A DNA stretch of 12,427 nucleotides from Lachnospiraceae bacterium (GCA_017652545.1 JAGCAV010000435.1:1-12427); one strand, 5' to 3'; shown: positions 1-6,365, counted from the first letter of the stretch. Program-made: numbers and translations. The notes: generated by a model from the sequence alone, not told the origin.

Positions 1-1316
1 CAGAGGGAAAGCAGTGGCTGACGGATGTGGAAACGAGGGAGCGGGAGAAGACCGGGATCAAGAATCTCCGGATCCGGTACAACAAGGTCTTCGGCTACTA
101 CCTGGAGGTGACCAATTCATACCGCGATCTTGTGCCGGATTATTTCACCAGAAAGCAGACCCTGACCAACGCGGAGCGCTATATCACACCGGAACTGAAG
201 GAACTCGAGGACATGATCCTCGGGGCGGAGGATAAGCTGTTCTCGCTTGAGTACAACCTGTTCTGTGAGCTGCGGGACATCATCTCCGACAATATTCTCA
301 GGATCCAGACAACAGCACGGGCGCTGGCAGGCCTGGATGTGTTCGCCTCCCTGGCCTGGGTGGCGGAAAGAAACCGCTATGTCAGGCCTCTCGTGCATGA
401 GCGGGGTGCGATCGAGATCAAAAACGGACGGCATCCGGTGGTGGAACAGATGATGAACGATGACATGTTCATTCCCAATGACACCCTGCTGGACAACAGC
501 AAGAACCGGATTGCCATCATCACCGGCCCGAATATGGCAGGCAAATCGACTTTTATGCGCCAGTCGGCACTGATCGTCCTGATGGCCCAGATCGGCAGTT
601 TCGTACCTGCATCATCCGCGAAGATCGGACTGGTGGACCGCATCTTTACCAGGGTCGGCGCGTCCGATGACCTGGCCAGCGGGCAGAGCACCTTTATGGT
701 GGAGATGACCGAGGTCGCGAACATCCTGCGCAATGCCACCCGGAACAGCCTGATCATCCTGGACGAGATCGGGCGCGGAACCAGTACTTTTGACGGGCTG
801 TCCATTGCGTGGGCAGTGGTGGAATACATCTGCAACACCAGGCAGATCGGAGCCAAGACGCTCTTCGCGACACATTATCATGAACTGACGGAACTGGAAG
901 GAAAGCTTTCCAGCGTGAGCAATTACTGCGTGGCTGTCAAGGAAAAGGGAGATGACATTGTCTTCCTGCGAAAGATCGTCAAGGGCGGGGCTGACAAGAG
1001 CTATGGTATCCAGGTCGCCAAGCTGGCCGGGGTGCCGGCTCCAGTCATCGAGCGCGCGAAGGAACTGCTGGAGGAGCTGACCTACGCGGATATCACTGAC
1101 AAGGTCCAGGAGGCGCACACGCCTTCGGAGAAGAAAAAACGGATCAAAAAACCGGATCAGGTGGATCTGGAACAGATGACGCTGTTTGACACCGTCAGGG
1201 ATGAGGACCTGCTCAGGGAGATCCGGGAACTGGATATTCCGAACCTGACGCCGATGGAAGCGCTCAATGAACTGTATTCGCTGCAGAGCCGTATGAAGAA
1301 CCGGTGGGGCGGCTGA
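1..1316 (+). CDS. mutS: DNA mismatch repair protein MutS, C-terminal part (5' end outside window)
   Basis: MutS binds mismatches and small loops in DNA and uses ATP to recruit MutL. The reading frame is open from base 3 and continues upstream, so roughly the N-terminal half (mismatch-binding and connector domains) is missing. The visible part begins at the clamp region (REREKTGIKN, then YNKVFGYYLEVT), then the lever/core helices, then the ATPase: Walker A GPNMAGKST at 525-551, signature-like STFMVEMTE, Walker B LIILDEIGRGTS (Asp-Glu at 762-767), and the His loop ATHYHELTELE. Near the end QMTLF at 1173-1187 matches a beta-clamp binding motif, followed by the C-terminal helical region. The ATPase is intact and the gene ends normally with TGA. 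No mutL follows; the next gene is a regulator with its own promoter. A GTG at 27 is only an internal codon. The identity is certain. Confidence 0.97.
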   Translation, partial: EGKQWLTDVETREREKTGIKNLRIRYNKVFGYYLEVTNSYRDLVPDYFTRKQTLTNAERYITPELKELEDMILGAEDKLFSLEYNLFCELRDIISDNILRIQTTARALAGLDVFASLAWVAERNRYVRPLVHERGAIEIKNGRHPVVEQMMNDDMFIPNDTLLDNSKNRIAIITGPNMAGKSTFMRQSALIVLMAQIGSFVPASSAKIGLVDRIFTRVGASDDLASGQSTFMVEMTEVANILRNATRNSLIILDEIGRGTSTFDGLSIAWAVVEYICNTRQIGAKTLFATHYHELTELEGKLSSVSNYCVAVKEKGDDIVFLRKIVKGGADKSYGIQVAKLAGVPAPVIERAKELLEELTYADITDKVQEAHTPSEKKKRIKKPDQVDLEQMTLFDTVRDEDLLREIRELDIPNLTPMEALNELYSLQSRMKNRWGG

Positions 1317-1324
1317 GGAGACAG

Positions 1325-1363
1325 CCCCCCGTCCGGAACCTTGTGAAAAACACCTTCCGGGGG
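1325..1363 (+). terminator. Terminator-like hairpin after mutS, without a U-tract
   Basis: CCGGAA (1333-1338) pairs with TTCCGG (1355-1360). The stem is extended outward by CCC/GGG across a 2-nt GT bulge, and inward by GTG (1343-1345) with CAC (1351-1353) around AAAAA. It lies just after the mutS stop and abuts the -35 box of the next promoter at 1364. There is no run of T after the stem, so intrinsic termination is uncertain; it may only separate the units or shape mutS mRNA decay. Confidence 0.4.
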
Positions 1364-1391
1364 TTGACAAACGCATGAATTTGCATATAAT
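1364..1391 (+). promoter_or_regulatory. Sigma-A-type promoter of ohrR
   Basis: A perfect -35 TTGACA (1364-1369) and a perfect -10 TATAAT (1386-1391) are separated by 16 bp. Transcription would start near 1398, inside the operator described next, leaving a leader of about 75 nt before the ohrR ATG. This is the best consensus promoter in the window, as expected for one held down by a repressor. Confidence 0.85.
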
Positions 1392-1415
1392 TAAATTGTA
1401 AGCAATCCAATTTGA
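1386..1415 (+). promoter_or_regulatory. OhrR/MarR-type operator overlapping the -10 box
   Basis: TATAATTAAATTGTA at 1386-1400 differs by one base from TACAATTAAATTGTA, the AT-rich palindrome recognised by OhrR proteins in B. subtilis (family knowledge). It covers the -10 and the likely start site, so binding should block RNA polymerase. Further palindromic half sites follow: ATTG (1395-1398) with CAAT (1403-1406), and AAATTG (1393-1398) with CAATTT (1408-1413), which could hold a second dimer. The gene immediately downstream encodes an OhrR homologue, so autoregulation is the natural inference. Confidence 0.75.
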
Positions 1416-1472
1416 AACAACTTCAAACCGGACTGCTGTACGGAAACTGATGAAAGAAGTGGGGAAAGACAC

Positions 1473-1901
1473 ATGGATCAATTTGACTGCCTGAAACTGG
1501 AAAACCAGCTCTGCTTTCCGCTTTATGCCTGTTCCAAGGAGATCGTTCGCAGATATACGCCGTATCTGGCAGATCTGGATCTGACGTATACACAGTATAT
1601 AGCCCTCATGGTCCTGTGGGAGAAACAGGAACTGAGTGTGAAGGACCTGGGAGCCAGCCTGTTCCTGGATTCGGGGACACTGACACCGCTGCTGAAAAAA
1701 CTGGAGTCAAAGGGTTTCATCACGCGGCACAGGAGTCCTGAGGACGAGCGGATCCTGCTGGTTCACATTACGGAAGAAGGGATGAAGCTCAGGGAGGCGG
1801 CCGCGAAGATCCCGCCGATGGTCGGCAAGTGTGTATGCCTGTCTCCTGAGGAGGCGCAGACACTTTACAGTCTTCTGTACAAGATCCTGGGAAACATGTA
1901 A
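1473..1901 (+). CDS. ohrR: OhrR-family organic hydroperoxide-responsive repressor (MarR family)
   Basis: This is a DNA-binding homodimer that represses target genes until a reactive cysteine is oxidised by organic hydroperoxide. The 142-aa protein has the OhrR N-terminal signature LKLENQLCFPLYA with the sensing Cys14, and tyrosines at 18 and 28 in the places of the two that hydrogen-bond that thiol in B. subtilis OhrR. The winged helix follows (YTQYIALMVLWE, then LDSGTLTPLLKKLESKGFITRHRSPEDER). The similarity is close enough to prefer OhrR over a generic MarR. Additional cysteines at 6, 20, 120 and 122 suggest that a 2-Cys disulfide mechanism is possible. The ATG at 1473 follows a modest purine-rich ribosome site (GAAGTGGGGA). 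Promoter and operator lie directly upstream; trxA begins 59 bases after the stop. No ohr peroxidase gene is in the window. Confidence 0.9.
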   Translation: MDQFDCLKLENQLCFPLYACSKEIVRRYTPYLADLDLTYTQYIALMVLWEKQELSVKDLGASLFLDSGTLTPLLKKLESKGFITRHRSPEDERILLVHITEEGMKLREAAAKIPPMVGKCVCLSPEEAQTLYSLLYKILGNM

Positions 1902-1960
1902 AACAGCATCAGCAGTATCATAATGGAAATTTCGTACGATTGATAAAGGAGGATTTTAAA

Positions 1961-2269
1961 ATGGCAGCAATCGAAGTGAGCAGCGCAACATTTGAACAGG
2001 AAGTATTAAAGGCAGACAAGCCGGTCATCGTGGATTTCTGGGCAACCTGGTGCGGACCGTGCAAGATGCTCTCTCCCCTCGTGGCACAGGTGGCGGATGA
2101 AAACCCGGATATCAAGGTCTGCGCGGTGGACATTGATGAGAACCAGGATCTGGCCATGCAGTACGGGGTCAGCGCAATACCGACGCTCATCGCTTTTAAG
2201 AACGGTGAGGCCGTGAACAAGAGTGTAGGCTTTGTACAGAAGCCGCAGATTCTGGCACTTGTTAAATAA
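1961..2269 (+). CDS. trxA: Thioredoxin
   Basis: This is a cytoplasmic dithiol-disulfide oxidoreductase that reduces protein disulfides using electrons from thioredoxin reductase. The start is the ATG at 1961 because a strong AAAGGAGG (1945-1952) lies 8 bases before it; a TTG at 1940 in frame would precede that site. The product is 102 aa, a usual thioredoxin length. It has the FWATWCGPCK active site (Cys31, Cys34), the buried Asp25, and cis-Pro74 in AIPT. A further Cys54 is present. I see no convincing separate promoter in the 59-bp gap after ohrR, so it is probably transcribed from the OhrR-controlled promoter, which would fit a role in repairing thiols oxidised by peroxide. Confidence 0.95.
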   Translation: MAAIEVSSATFEQEVLKADKPVIVDFWATWCGPCKMLSPLVAQVADENPDIKVCAVDIDENQDLAMQYGVSAIPTLIAFKNGEAVNKSVGFVQKPQILALVK

Positions 2270-2272
2270 GAA

Positions 2273-3355
2273 ATGAGAGGAGCGGTCAGGAGAGGACTCC
2301 GTCTTCTGGTGTGTCTGATGTGCCTGCTCTGCTTTCGGCGCATGGTGCCGGCAGCGGAGCAGAAAGACTCCCTGTCAGTTTGCGTCCTGGATGTAGGAGA
2401 GGGACTGGCGGTGTATGCGGCGTGCGGCGATCATGCCATGCTTTATGACGGAGGCGGCAGAGACACGGCTTCCCGCGTGGTGAATGAGCTGCGCGGCAGG
2501 GGGGTGGAAACACTGGATTATGCCGTCGTCTCCCACTACGATGATGATCATCTTGCCGGTGTGATCGGGGCGCTCCATGTGTTTGGCTGCGGTCTGATTC
2601 TGGCACCGGATTACATCGGATCAACGACCATTTACACTTCCTTCGCAGCCTTTGTGGAGCAGGAGGGGATCCCCTGTGAGGCACCGGCTGTCGGAAATGT
2701 GTATCCGCTGGGAGAGGCGCGGATCGAGATCCTCGCGCCTGACGGGTTTGACGCGGAGCGGGAGAATGACCGCTGTATTGCTGTCAGGATCACCTGCGGG
2801 GACAGAGCACTGCTTCTGTGCGGCGATGCCGAGGAAGAGGAGGAGAGCTTTATCGCAGGCAGTCCGATCGAGGCTGCGGCAGATGTCTATGTCGTTGATC
2901 ACCATGGCAGCAGTACATCAAGTACGGACGCCTTCCTGAACAGGGTGAGGCCGTCTTTTGCCGTGATCAGCTGCGGGGAGGCAAACGAATTCGGACACCC
3001 CTCCGAAAAGACCCTTCACACGCTGGCCGGCCGCGGGATCCGGATATACCGGACGGACCGGCAGGGAGATATTTCCTTCACCATGGATGATGACGGGGTA
3101 CGGTTCGAGCAGGAGCCGACGGCAGACCTCTCGCCCGGGAGCAACTTCGGAAAAGGGGAAGGGAGAGGAGACGGGGAGCAGTTGCAAACCCGGCTTCCGT
3201 ATCGCTATATCTGCAATTTTAAGACGTTTATCTTTCACCGGCCCGACTGTGAGACCGTTGCCAGGATGAGCGAAAAAAACAAGGTGTATTCAAATGAAGG
3301 CAGGCAGGAACTGATTGCCCTGGGATACAGAGCCTGCGGAATCTGCAGACCCTGA
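2273..3355 (+). CDS. Exported ComEC-like metallo-beta-lactamase-fold hydrolase with C-terminal zinc-binding module
   Basis: The 360-aa protein starts with an Arg-rich segment and hydrophobic core (LLVCLMCLLCF, residues 11-21) ending near AA28, which looks like a Sec signal peptide. A metallo-beta-lactamase fold of the ComEC/Rec2 type follows: LDVGEGL (39-45), metal motif HYDDDH (88-93), LLCGDA (Asp185), DHHGSSTS (His210/His211) and FGHPS (His242). A charged Gly/Glu linker (about 275-308) leads to a small C-terminal module with HRPDC (His322, Cys326) and CGIC (Cys355, Cys358), resembling the Ada-type metal-binding domain attached to extracellular nucleases and MBL proteins in clostridia. ComEC-type domains cleave nucleic acid, so an extracellular nuclease role is a reasonable guess, but the substrate is unknown. 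The ATG lies 3 bases after the trxA stop with little ribosome site of its own, suggesting translational coupling; the start is less certain than the rest. Confidence 0.85.
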   Translation: MRGAVRRGLRLLVCLMCLLCFRRMVPAAEQKDSLSVCVLDVGEGLAVYAACGDHAMLYDGGGRDTASRVVNELRGRGVETLDYAVVSHYDDDHLAGVIGALHVFGCGLILAPDYIGSTTIYTSFAAFVEQEGIPCEAPAVGNVYPLGEARIEILAPDGFDAERENDRCIAVRITCGDRALLLCGDAEEEEESFIAGSPIEAAADVYVVDHHGSSTSSTDAFLNRVRPSFAVISCGEANEFGHPSEKTLHTLAGRGIRIYRTDRQGDISFTMDDDGVRFEQEPTADLSPGSNFGKGEGRGDGEQLQTRLPYRYICNFKTFIFHRPDCETVARMSEKNKVYSNEGRQELIALGYRACGICRP

Positions 3356-3394
3356 CAGGAAGCAGAAGATCCGGATGATCAAGAGGAGAAAAAG

Positions 3395-4711
3395 ATGACG
3401 GTAAGAGAGACAGCTCATGAGATGAAACTGGCGTCCCCCTATATGGCTGCATCTTCCAGAGAGCAGAGGGACAAGGCGCTCCTTGCTGTAAAGGAAGCTC
3501 TGCTGGCGGAAAAGGAAGCCATCTTTTCAGCCAACAAAGGAGACATGGAGGAGGCGCAGCGGACCGGTGTACCGGTCCAGGTCCAGAAGCGCCTGAAATT
3601 CGGCGAGGAAAAACTGAGGGATGTCTGCGCCGGCATTGATCAGCTGGTATCCCTTGAGGATCCTGTCGGCAGGGTCCTGCTGAAAAGACAGATGGATGAG
3701 GGCCTTATCCTGGAGCGGATCAGCTGCCCGATCGGTGTGATCGGTGTGATCTTTGAAGCCAGACCGGACGCGCTGGTCCAGATCTCATGCCTGTGCATCA
3801 AGAGCGGCAACTGTGCCGTGCTCAAGGGCGGCAGGGAGACAGCCGGTACCAACAGGGTCCTGTTCGATATCATCCATGAAGCAGTGATGAAAGCCGGCCT
3901 GCCCCCGTACTGTCTTTCGCTCGTACAGGCGCACAGTGAGATCGATGAGCTCCTGCTGTGCGAAGGAGATGTGGACCTGCTGATTCCCAGGGGATCCAAC
4001 CGGTTCGTCCAGTATATTATGGATCACACGAAGATCCCGGTCATGGGGCACGCCGACGGCGTCTGCCATATCTATACGGACGGGACGCTGGATCATGAAA
4101 AAGCACTTCGGATCATTACGGACGCCAAGATTCAGTATCCGGTCGCCTGTAATGCGGTCGAGACCCTGCTGGTCAGACGGGATATTGCCGCCACGTTTCT
4201 CCCGCTCCTGAAAGAGAAGATGGACAGCGTGGGCGTGAAGCTTCGCGGAACACTGGAAGCCGCAAAAGTCCTTGCGGAAACGCTGCCGGAAACAGCCGGG
4301 GCTGCTCCCGCCATGGAGATCATGGAGGAGGACGGGTTCCACAGGGAGTACGGAGACCTGATCCTTTCCGTGAAACTGGTAGAGGATGTAAAGGAAGCGG
4401 CGGATCATATCAACCGCTTCGGTTCCCATCACACAGACGCCATTCTGACGCTGAATGAGACAGACGCGGACTACTTCCTTCAGATGGTGGACTCCGCCGG
4501 TGTATATGTGAACTGCTCCACAAGGTTCGCGGACGGGTTCCGCTACGGGTTCGGGGCTGAGGTCGGCATCTCAACCAGCAAGCTGCATGCCAGAGGACCG
4601 GTCGGTCTGGACGGCCTGGTCACCTATAAATATCTGATCCGGGGAGAGGGCCAGATCGTCGGTGATTACGCTTCCGGAAAGGCAGCGTTTCATTTTAAAG
4701 ATCTGAGCTGA
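3395..4711 (+). CDS. proA: Gamma-glutamyl phosphate reductase (glutamate-5-semialdehyde dehydrogenase)
   Basis: This cytoplasmic enzyme reduces L-glutamyl 5-phosphate with NADPH to glutamate 5-semialdehyde, the second step of proline synthesis. The 438-aa protein is a full-length member of the aldehyde dehydrogenase superfamily. It has FEARPDA at 120-126, LKGGRE (cofactor site), LLIPRGSN near 195-202, and the catalytic Cys252 in YPVACNAVETLL. The C-terminal half carries the family's VYVNCSTRFADGFRYGFGAEVGIST segment. AAGAGGAG (3381-3388) sits 6 bases before the ATG. The gap to the preceding gene is 39 bases, so it may be the last gene of the ohrR transcript. The partner kinase gene proB, often adjacent, is not in the window. 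I see no obvious T-box or terminator in front of it. Confidence 0.96.
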   Translation: MTVRETAHEMKLASPYMAASSREQRDKALLAVKEALLAEKEAIFSANKGDMEEAQRTGVPVQVQKRLKFGEEKLRDVCAGIDQLVSLEDPVGRVLLKRQMDEGLILERISCPIGVIGVIFEARPDALVQISCLCIKSGNCAVLKGGRETAGTNRVLFDIIHEAVMKAGLPPYCLSLVQAHSEIDELLLCEGDVDLLIPRGSNRFVQYIMDHTKIPVMGHADGVCHIYTDGTLDHEKALRIITDAKIQYPVACNAVETLLVRRDIAATFLPLLKEKMDSVGVKLRGTLEAAKVLAETLPETAGAAPAMEIMEEDGFHREYGDLILSVKLVEDVKEAADHINRFGSHHTDAILTLNETDADYFLQMVDSAGVYVNCSTRFADGFRYGFGAEVGISTSKLHARGPVGLDGLVTYKYLIRGEGQIVGDYASGKAAFHFKDLS

Positions 4712-4729
4712 AACCTGTGATTTTACACC

Positions 4730-4759
4730 TTGACGCCCGGCCCGGCGCTGTGATATACT
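4730..4759 (+). promoter_or_regulatory. Promoter of the rpmG-secE-nusG-rplK-rplA operon
   Basis: The -35 is TTGACG (4730-4735), followed after 18 bp by TATACT (4754-4759). A TG one base upstream (4751-4752) makes an extended -10 of the form TGnTATAnT. The predicted start is near 4766, giving a leader of about 90 nt before the L33 start codon. The region is GC-rich between the boxes, unlike the other promoters here. Confidence 0.75.
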
Positions 4760-4779
4760 GTCCCGGCGTATGTAAAGCC

Positions 4780-4826
4780 GGGCATGTTTATGCCCAAAAG
4801 TGACTGCTCTGAGAGGGGCAGATCAC
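4780..4826 (+). promoter_or_regulatory. Structured leader of the rpmG operon (two hairpins)
   Basis: The first hairpin is GGGCAT (4780-4785), loop GTTT, ATGCCC (4790-4795). The second pairs GTGACTGCTC (4800-4809) with GGGGCAGATCAC (4815-4826), with a bulged A at 4822 and a possible GAGA tetraloop at 4811-4814. Neither is followed by a T-run, so they are not simple terminators. CCCGGC at 4762-4767 could alternatively pair with GCCGGG at 4777-4782 and so exclude the first hairpin, if the transcript starts early enough to include it. The function is unknown; a regulatory or mRNA-stability leader is inferred. Confidence 0.5.
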
Positions 4827-4854
4827 AGGAATGATAGAGAGTGAGGTGGATAAG

Positions 4855-5004
4855 TTGCGTACACGTATAACATTAGCATGCACGGAATGCAAGCAGCGTA
4901 ATTACAATACCAAGAAGGAAAAGAAGCTGCATCCGGACCGCATGGAAACCAAAAAGTACTGCCGTTTCTGCAAAAAGCACACTGTGCATAAGGAAACAAA
5001 GTAA
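4855..5004 (+). CDS. rpmG: 50S ribosomal protein L33
   Basis: This is a small zinc-ribbon protein of the large ribosomal subunit, near the E site. The 49 codons give [18 protein letters not shown] at the start, then a Lys-rich middle, then [17 protein letters not shown] at the end. The four zinc ligands are CxxC at Cys9/Cys12 and CxxC at Cys36/Cys39, so this is the zinc-binding form. The start is the TTG at 4855: it gives exactly the usual 49-residue length and sits 5 bases after GAGGTGG (4843-4849). An in-frame ATG at 4831 and GTG at 4846 would add residues foreign to the family and lack well-placed ribosome sites. It is the first gene of the operon, with secE 21 bases downstream. Confidence 0.95.
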   Translation: MRTRITLACTECKQRNYNTKKEKKLHPDRMETKKYCRFCKKHTVHKETK

Positions 5005-5025
5005 GTTCAGGCAAAGGAGAACAAC

Positions 5026-5226
5026 ATGGCAAAGAAAGAAGATGCCGGTTCAAAGAAATGGTTCGACGGCCTGAAAGCTGAGTTTCGGAAAATCATCTGG
5101 CCCAACCGTGAGGATATCCAGAAGGAGACCACTGCAGTTGTGGTCGTGTCCGTGATCCTCGGGGTCATCATTGCAGTGCTGGACTTCATCGTACAGCACG
5201 GCGTGGATTTCCTGGTCAACCTGTAA
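5026..5226 (+). CDS. secE: Preprotein translocase subunit SecE
   Basis: This is an essential membrane subunit that clamps the SecY channel for protein export. The 66-aa protein is the short single-span form: a charged cytoplasmic helix with KSEFRK-like sequence (GLKAEFRKIIWPNREDIQKET, cut here as AEFRKIIWPNREDIQ) followed by one membrane helix (VVVVSVILGVIIAVLDFIV, about residues 37-55). WPNRED matches the conserved WP motif before the membrane span. AAAGGAGA (5013-5020) lies 5 bases before the ATG. It stands in the standard order between rpmG and nusG, 69 bases ahead of the nusG start. Confidence 0.95.
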   Translation: MAKKEDAGSKKWFDGLKAEFRKIIWPNREDIQKETTAVVVVSVILGVIIAVLDFIVQHGVDFLVNL

Positions 5227-5295
5227 TCGTCAGGAAACGACAGCTTGGCGGAGCATCCCGGAGATCTCCGGAAGCTGAAGGGAAAGGATGATAGT

Positions 5296-5811
5296 ATGGC
5301 AGAAGCGAACTGGTATGTGGTCCATACCTATTCCGGATACGAAAACAAAGTGAAGGCAAACATTGAAAAGACCATCGAGAACCGTCACCTGGAGGAGCAG
5401 ATCCTTGAGGTCAGGGTACCGATGCAGGACGTGGTCGAGATGAAGAACGGCAAACGTCAGACGGTACACAAAAAGATGCTCCCGGGTTATGTGCTGATCA
5501 ACATGGTCATGAACGATGATACCTGGTATGTGGTCAGAAACACGAGAGGCGTCACAGGCTTCGTAGGGCCCGGATCCAAACCGGTTCCGCTCACGGATGT
5601 TGAGATGGCAGGTCTCGGTGTCGGCACCGCAAAGGTTGAGGTGGATTTCCAGGAAGGCGATACCGTCAATGTGGTCGCGGGTGTCTGGAAGGATACCATC
5701 GGAGTGGTCAGAGCCATCAACCGGAACAAACAGTGTGTCACGATCAATGTCGGACTTTTCGGCCGCGAAACGCCGGTAGAAATCAGTTTCGCAGATATCA
5801 GAAAAATGTAA
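5296..5811 (+). CDS. nusG: Transcription termination/antitermination factor NusG
   Basis: NusG binds RNA polymerase and modulates pausing, termination and coupling to the ribosome. The start chosen is the ATG at 5296, with AAAGGAT about 8 bases upstream, giving 171 aa beginning MAEANWYVVHTYSGYENKVK, which is the normal family start. The open frame extends upstream to a TTG at 5245, but that adds 17 residues with no homology. The NGN domain covers the first 110 or so residues (LPGYVLINMVM, TRGVTGFVG), followed by a KOW domain with FQEGDTVNVVAGVWKDTIG and FGRETPVEIS near the C terminus. The 108-base gap to rplK holds the L1-type leader. Confidence 0.97.
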   Translation: MAEANWYVVHTYSGYENKVKANIEKTIENRHLEEQILEVRVPMQDVVEMKNGKRQTVHKKMLPGYVLINMVMNDDTWYVVRNTRGVTGFVGPGSKPVPLTDVEMAGLGVGTAKVEVDFQEGDTVNVVAGVWKDTIGVVRAINRNKQCVTINVGLFGRETPVEISFADIRKM

Positions 5812-5911
5812 GCCCGATTTCCTACATACGCACAGGGCTGAAAGTCAGGGACGCATGAAGACAAGGCGTCCGAACGTGGGAGGGAGATCCCCGTTAATTA
5901 CCACAAGGAGG
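5811..5911 (+). promoter_or_regulatory. Probable ribosomal protein L1 autoregulatory leader before rplK
   Basis: Three possible stems lie between nusG and rplK: AGCCC (5811-5815) with GGGCT (5835-5839); GGACGC (5849-5854) with GCGTCC (5866-5871); and GTGG (5876-5879) with CCAC (5901-5904) enclosing a GGG/CCC hairpin (5882-5884, 5889-5891). The last contains GTGGGAGG, the sequence at the L1 binding site in 23S rRNA (GGUGGGAGGC, known). The closing CCAC directly touches the rplK ribosome site AAGGAGG (5905-5911). L1 made in excess would be expected to bind here and block rplK-rplA translation, as known in other bacteria. The mimicry is seen in the sequence; the regulation is inferred. Confidence 0.7.
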
Positions 5912-5919
5912 TCATTAAA

Positions 5920-6345
5920 ATGGCAAAGAAAGTTACCGGATATATCAAATTACAGATCCCGGCCGGCAAGGCAACTCCGGCTCCCCCTGTAGGACCTGCC
6001 CTTGGTCAGCACGGTGTCAACATCGTACAGTTCACCAAGGAATTCAACGCAAGGACTGCTGACAAGGGTGACCTGATCATCCCCGTTGTGATCACAGTCT
6101 ACGCTGACAGATCCTTCAGCTTTATCACCAAGACACCGCCTGCAGCTGTTCTTCTGAAGAAGGCCTGCAACCTGCAGAGCGCATCCGGCACCCCCAACAA
6201 GGTGAAGGTGGCATCCATTTCCAAGGATAAGATCAGAGAGATCGCCGAGACAAAGATGCCGGACCTGAACGCCGGAAGCATCGAAGCGGCTATGAGCATG
6301 ATCGCCGGAACAGCCAGAAGCATGGGCATCACCGTCGAAGAATAA
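5920..6345 (+). CDS. rplK: 50S ribosomal protein L11
   Basis: L11 forms the GTPase-associated stalk base with 23S rRNA and is needed for the stringent response trigger by RelA-type enzymes. The 141-aa protein has the usual length. The N-terminal domain includes [20 protein letters not shown], carrying the prolines (Pro20, Pro22, Pro23, Pro26) of the thiostrepton-binding face, and [15 protein letters not shown]. The C-terminal RNA-binding domain includes [20 protein letters not shown] and ends with [22 protein letters not shown] (5905-5911) is 8 bases before the ATG, next to the leader helix. Confidence 0.98.
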   Translation: MAKKVTGYIKLQIPAGKATPAPPVGPALGQHGVNIVQFTKEFNARTADKGDLIIPVVITVYADRSFSFITKTPPAAVLLKKACNLQSASGTPNKVKVASISKDKIREIAETKMPDLNAGSIEAAMSMIAGTARSMGITVEE

Positions 6346-6365
6346 AGAGGGAGAGGTAAATTGAT

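Noticed and set aside
1902..1960. Separate trxA promoter using CATAAT at 1919-1924
   Set aside because: No -35 box is found at 16-18 bp; the spacer is better explained by cotranscription with ohrR.
1940..1960. Longer thioredoxin from a TTG at 1940
   Set aside because: The strong AAAGGAGG lies inside this extension and is placed for the ATG at 1961.
4784..4834. 16-codon upstream ORF in the rpmG leader
   Set aside because: It has no ribosome binding site, its start lies inside a hairpin and the peptide has no regulatory codon run.
4712..5025. tRNA gene near rpmG/secE, as found in some Firmicutes
   Set aside because: No cloverleaf arms or GTTCGA-type T-loop is seen; the region is leader plus the L33 gene.
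5245..5295. Longer nusG from a TTG start
   Set aside because: The additional 17 residues do not resemble NusG and the ATG at 5296 has its own ribosome site.
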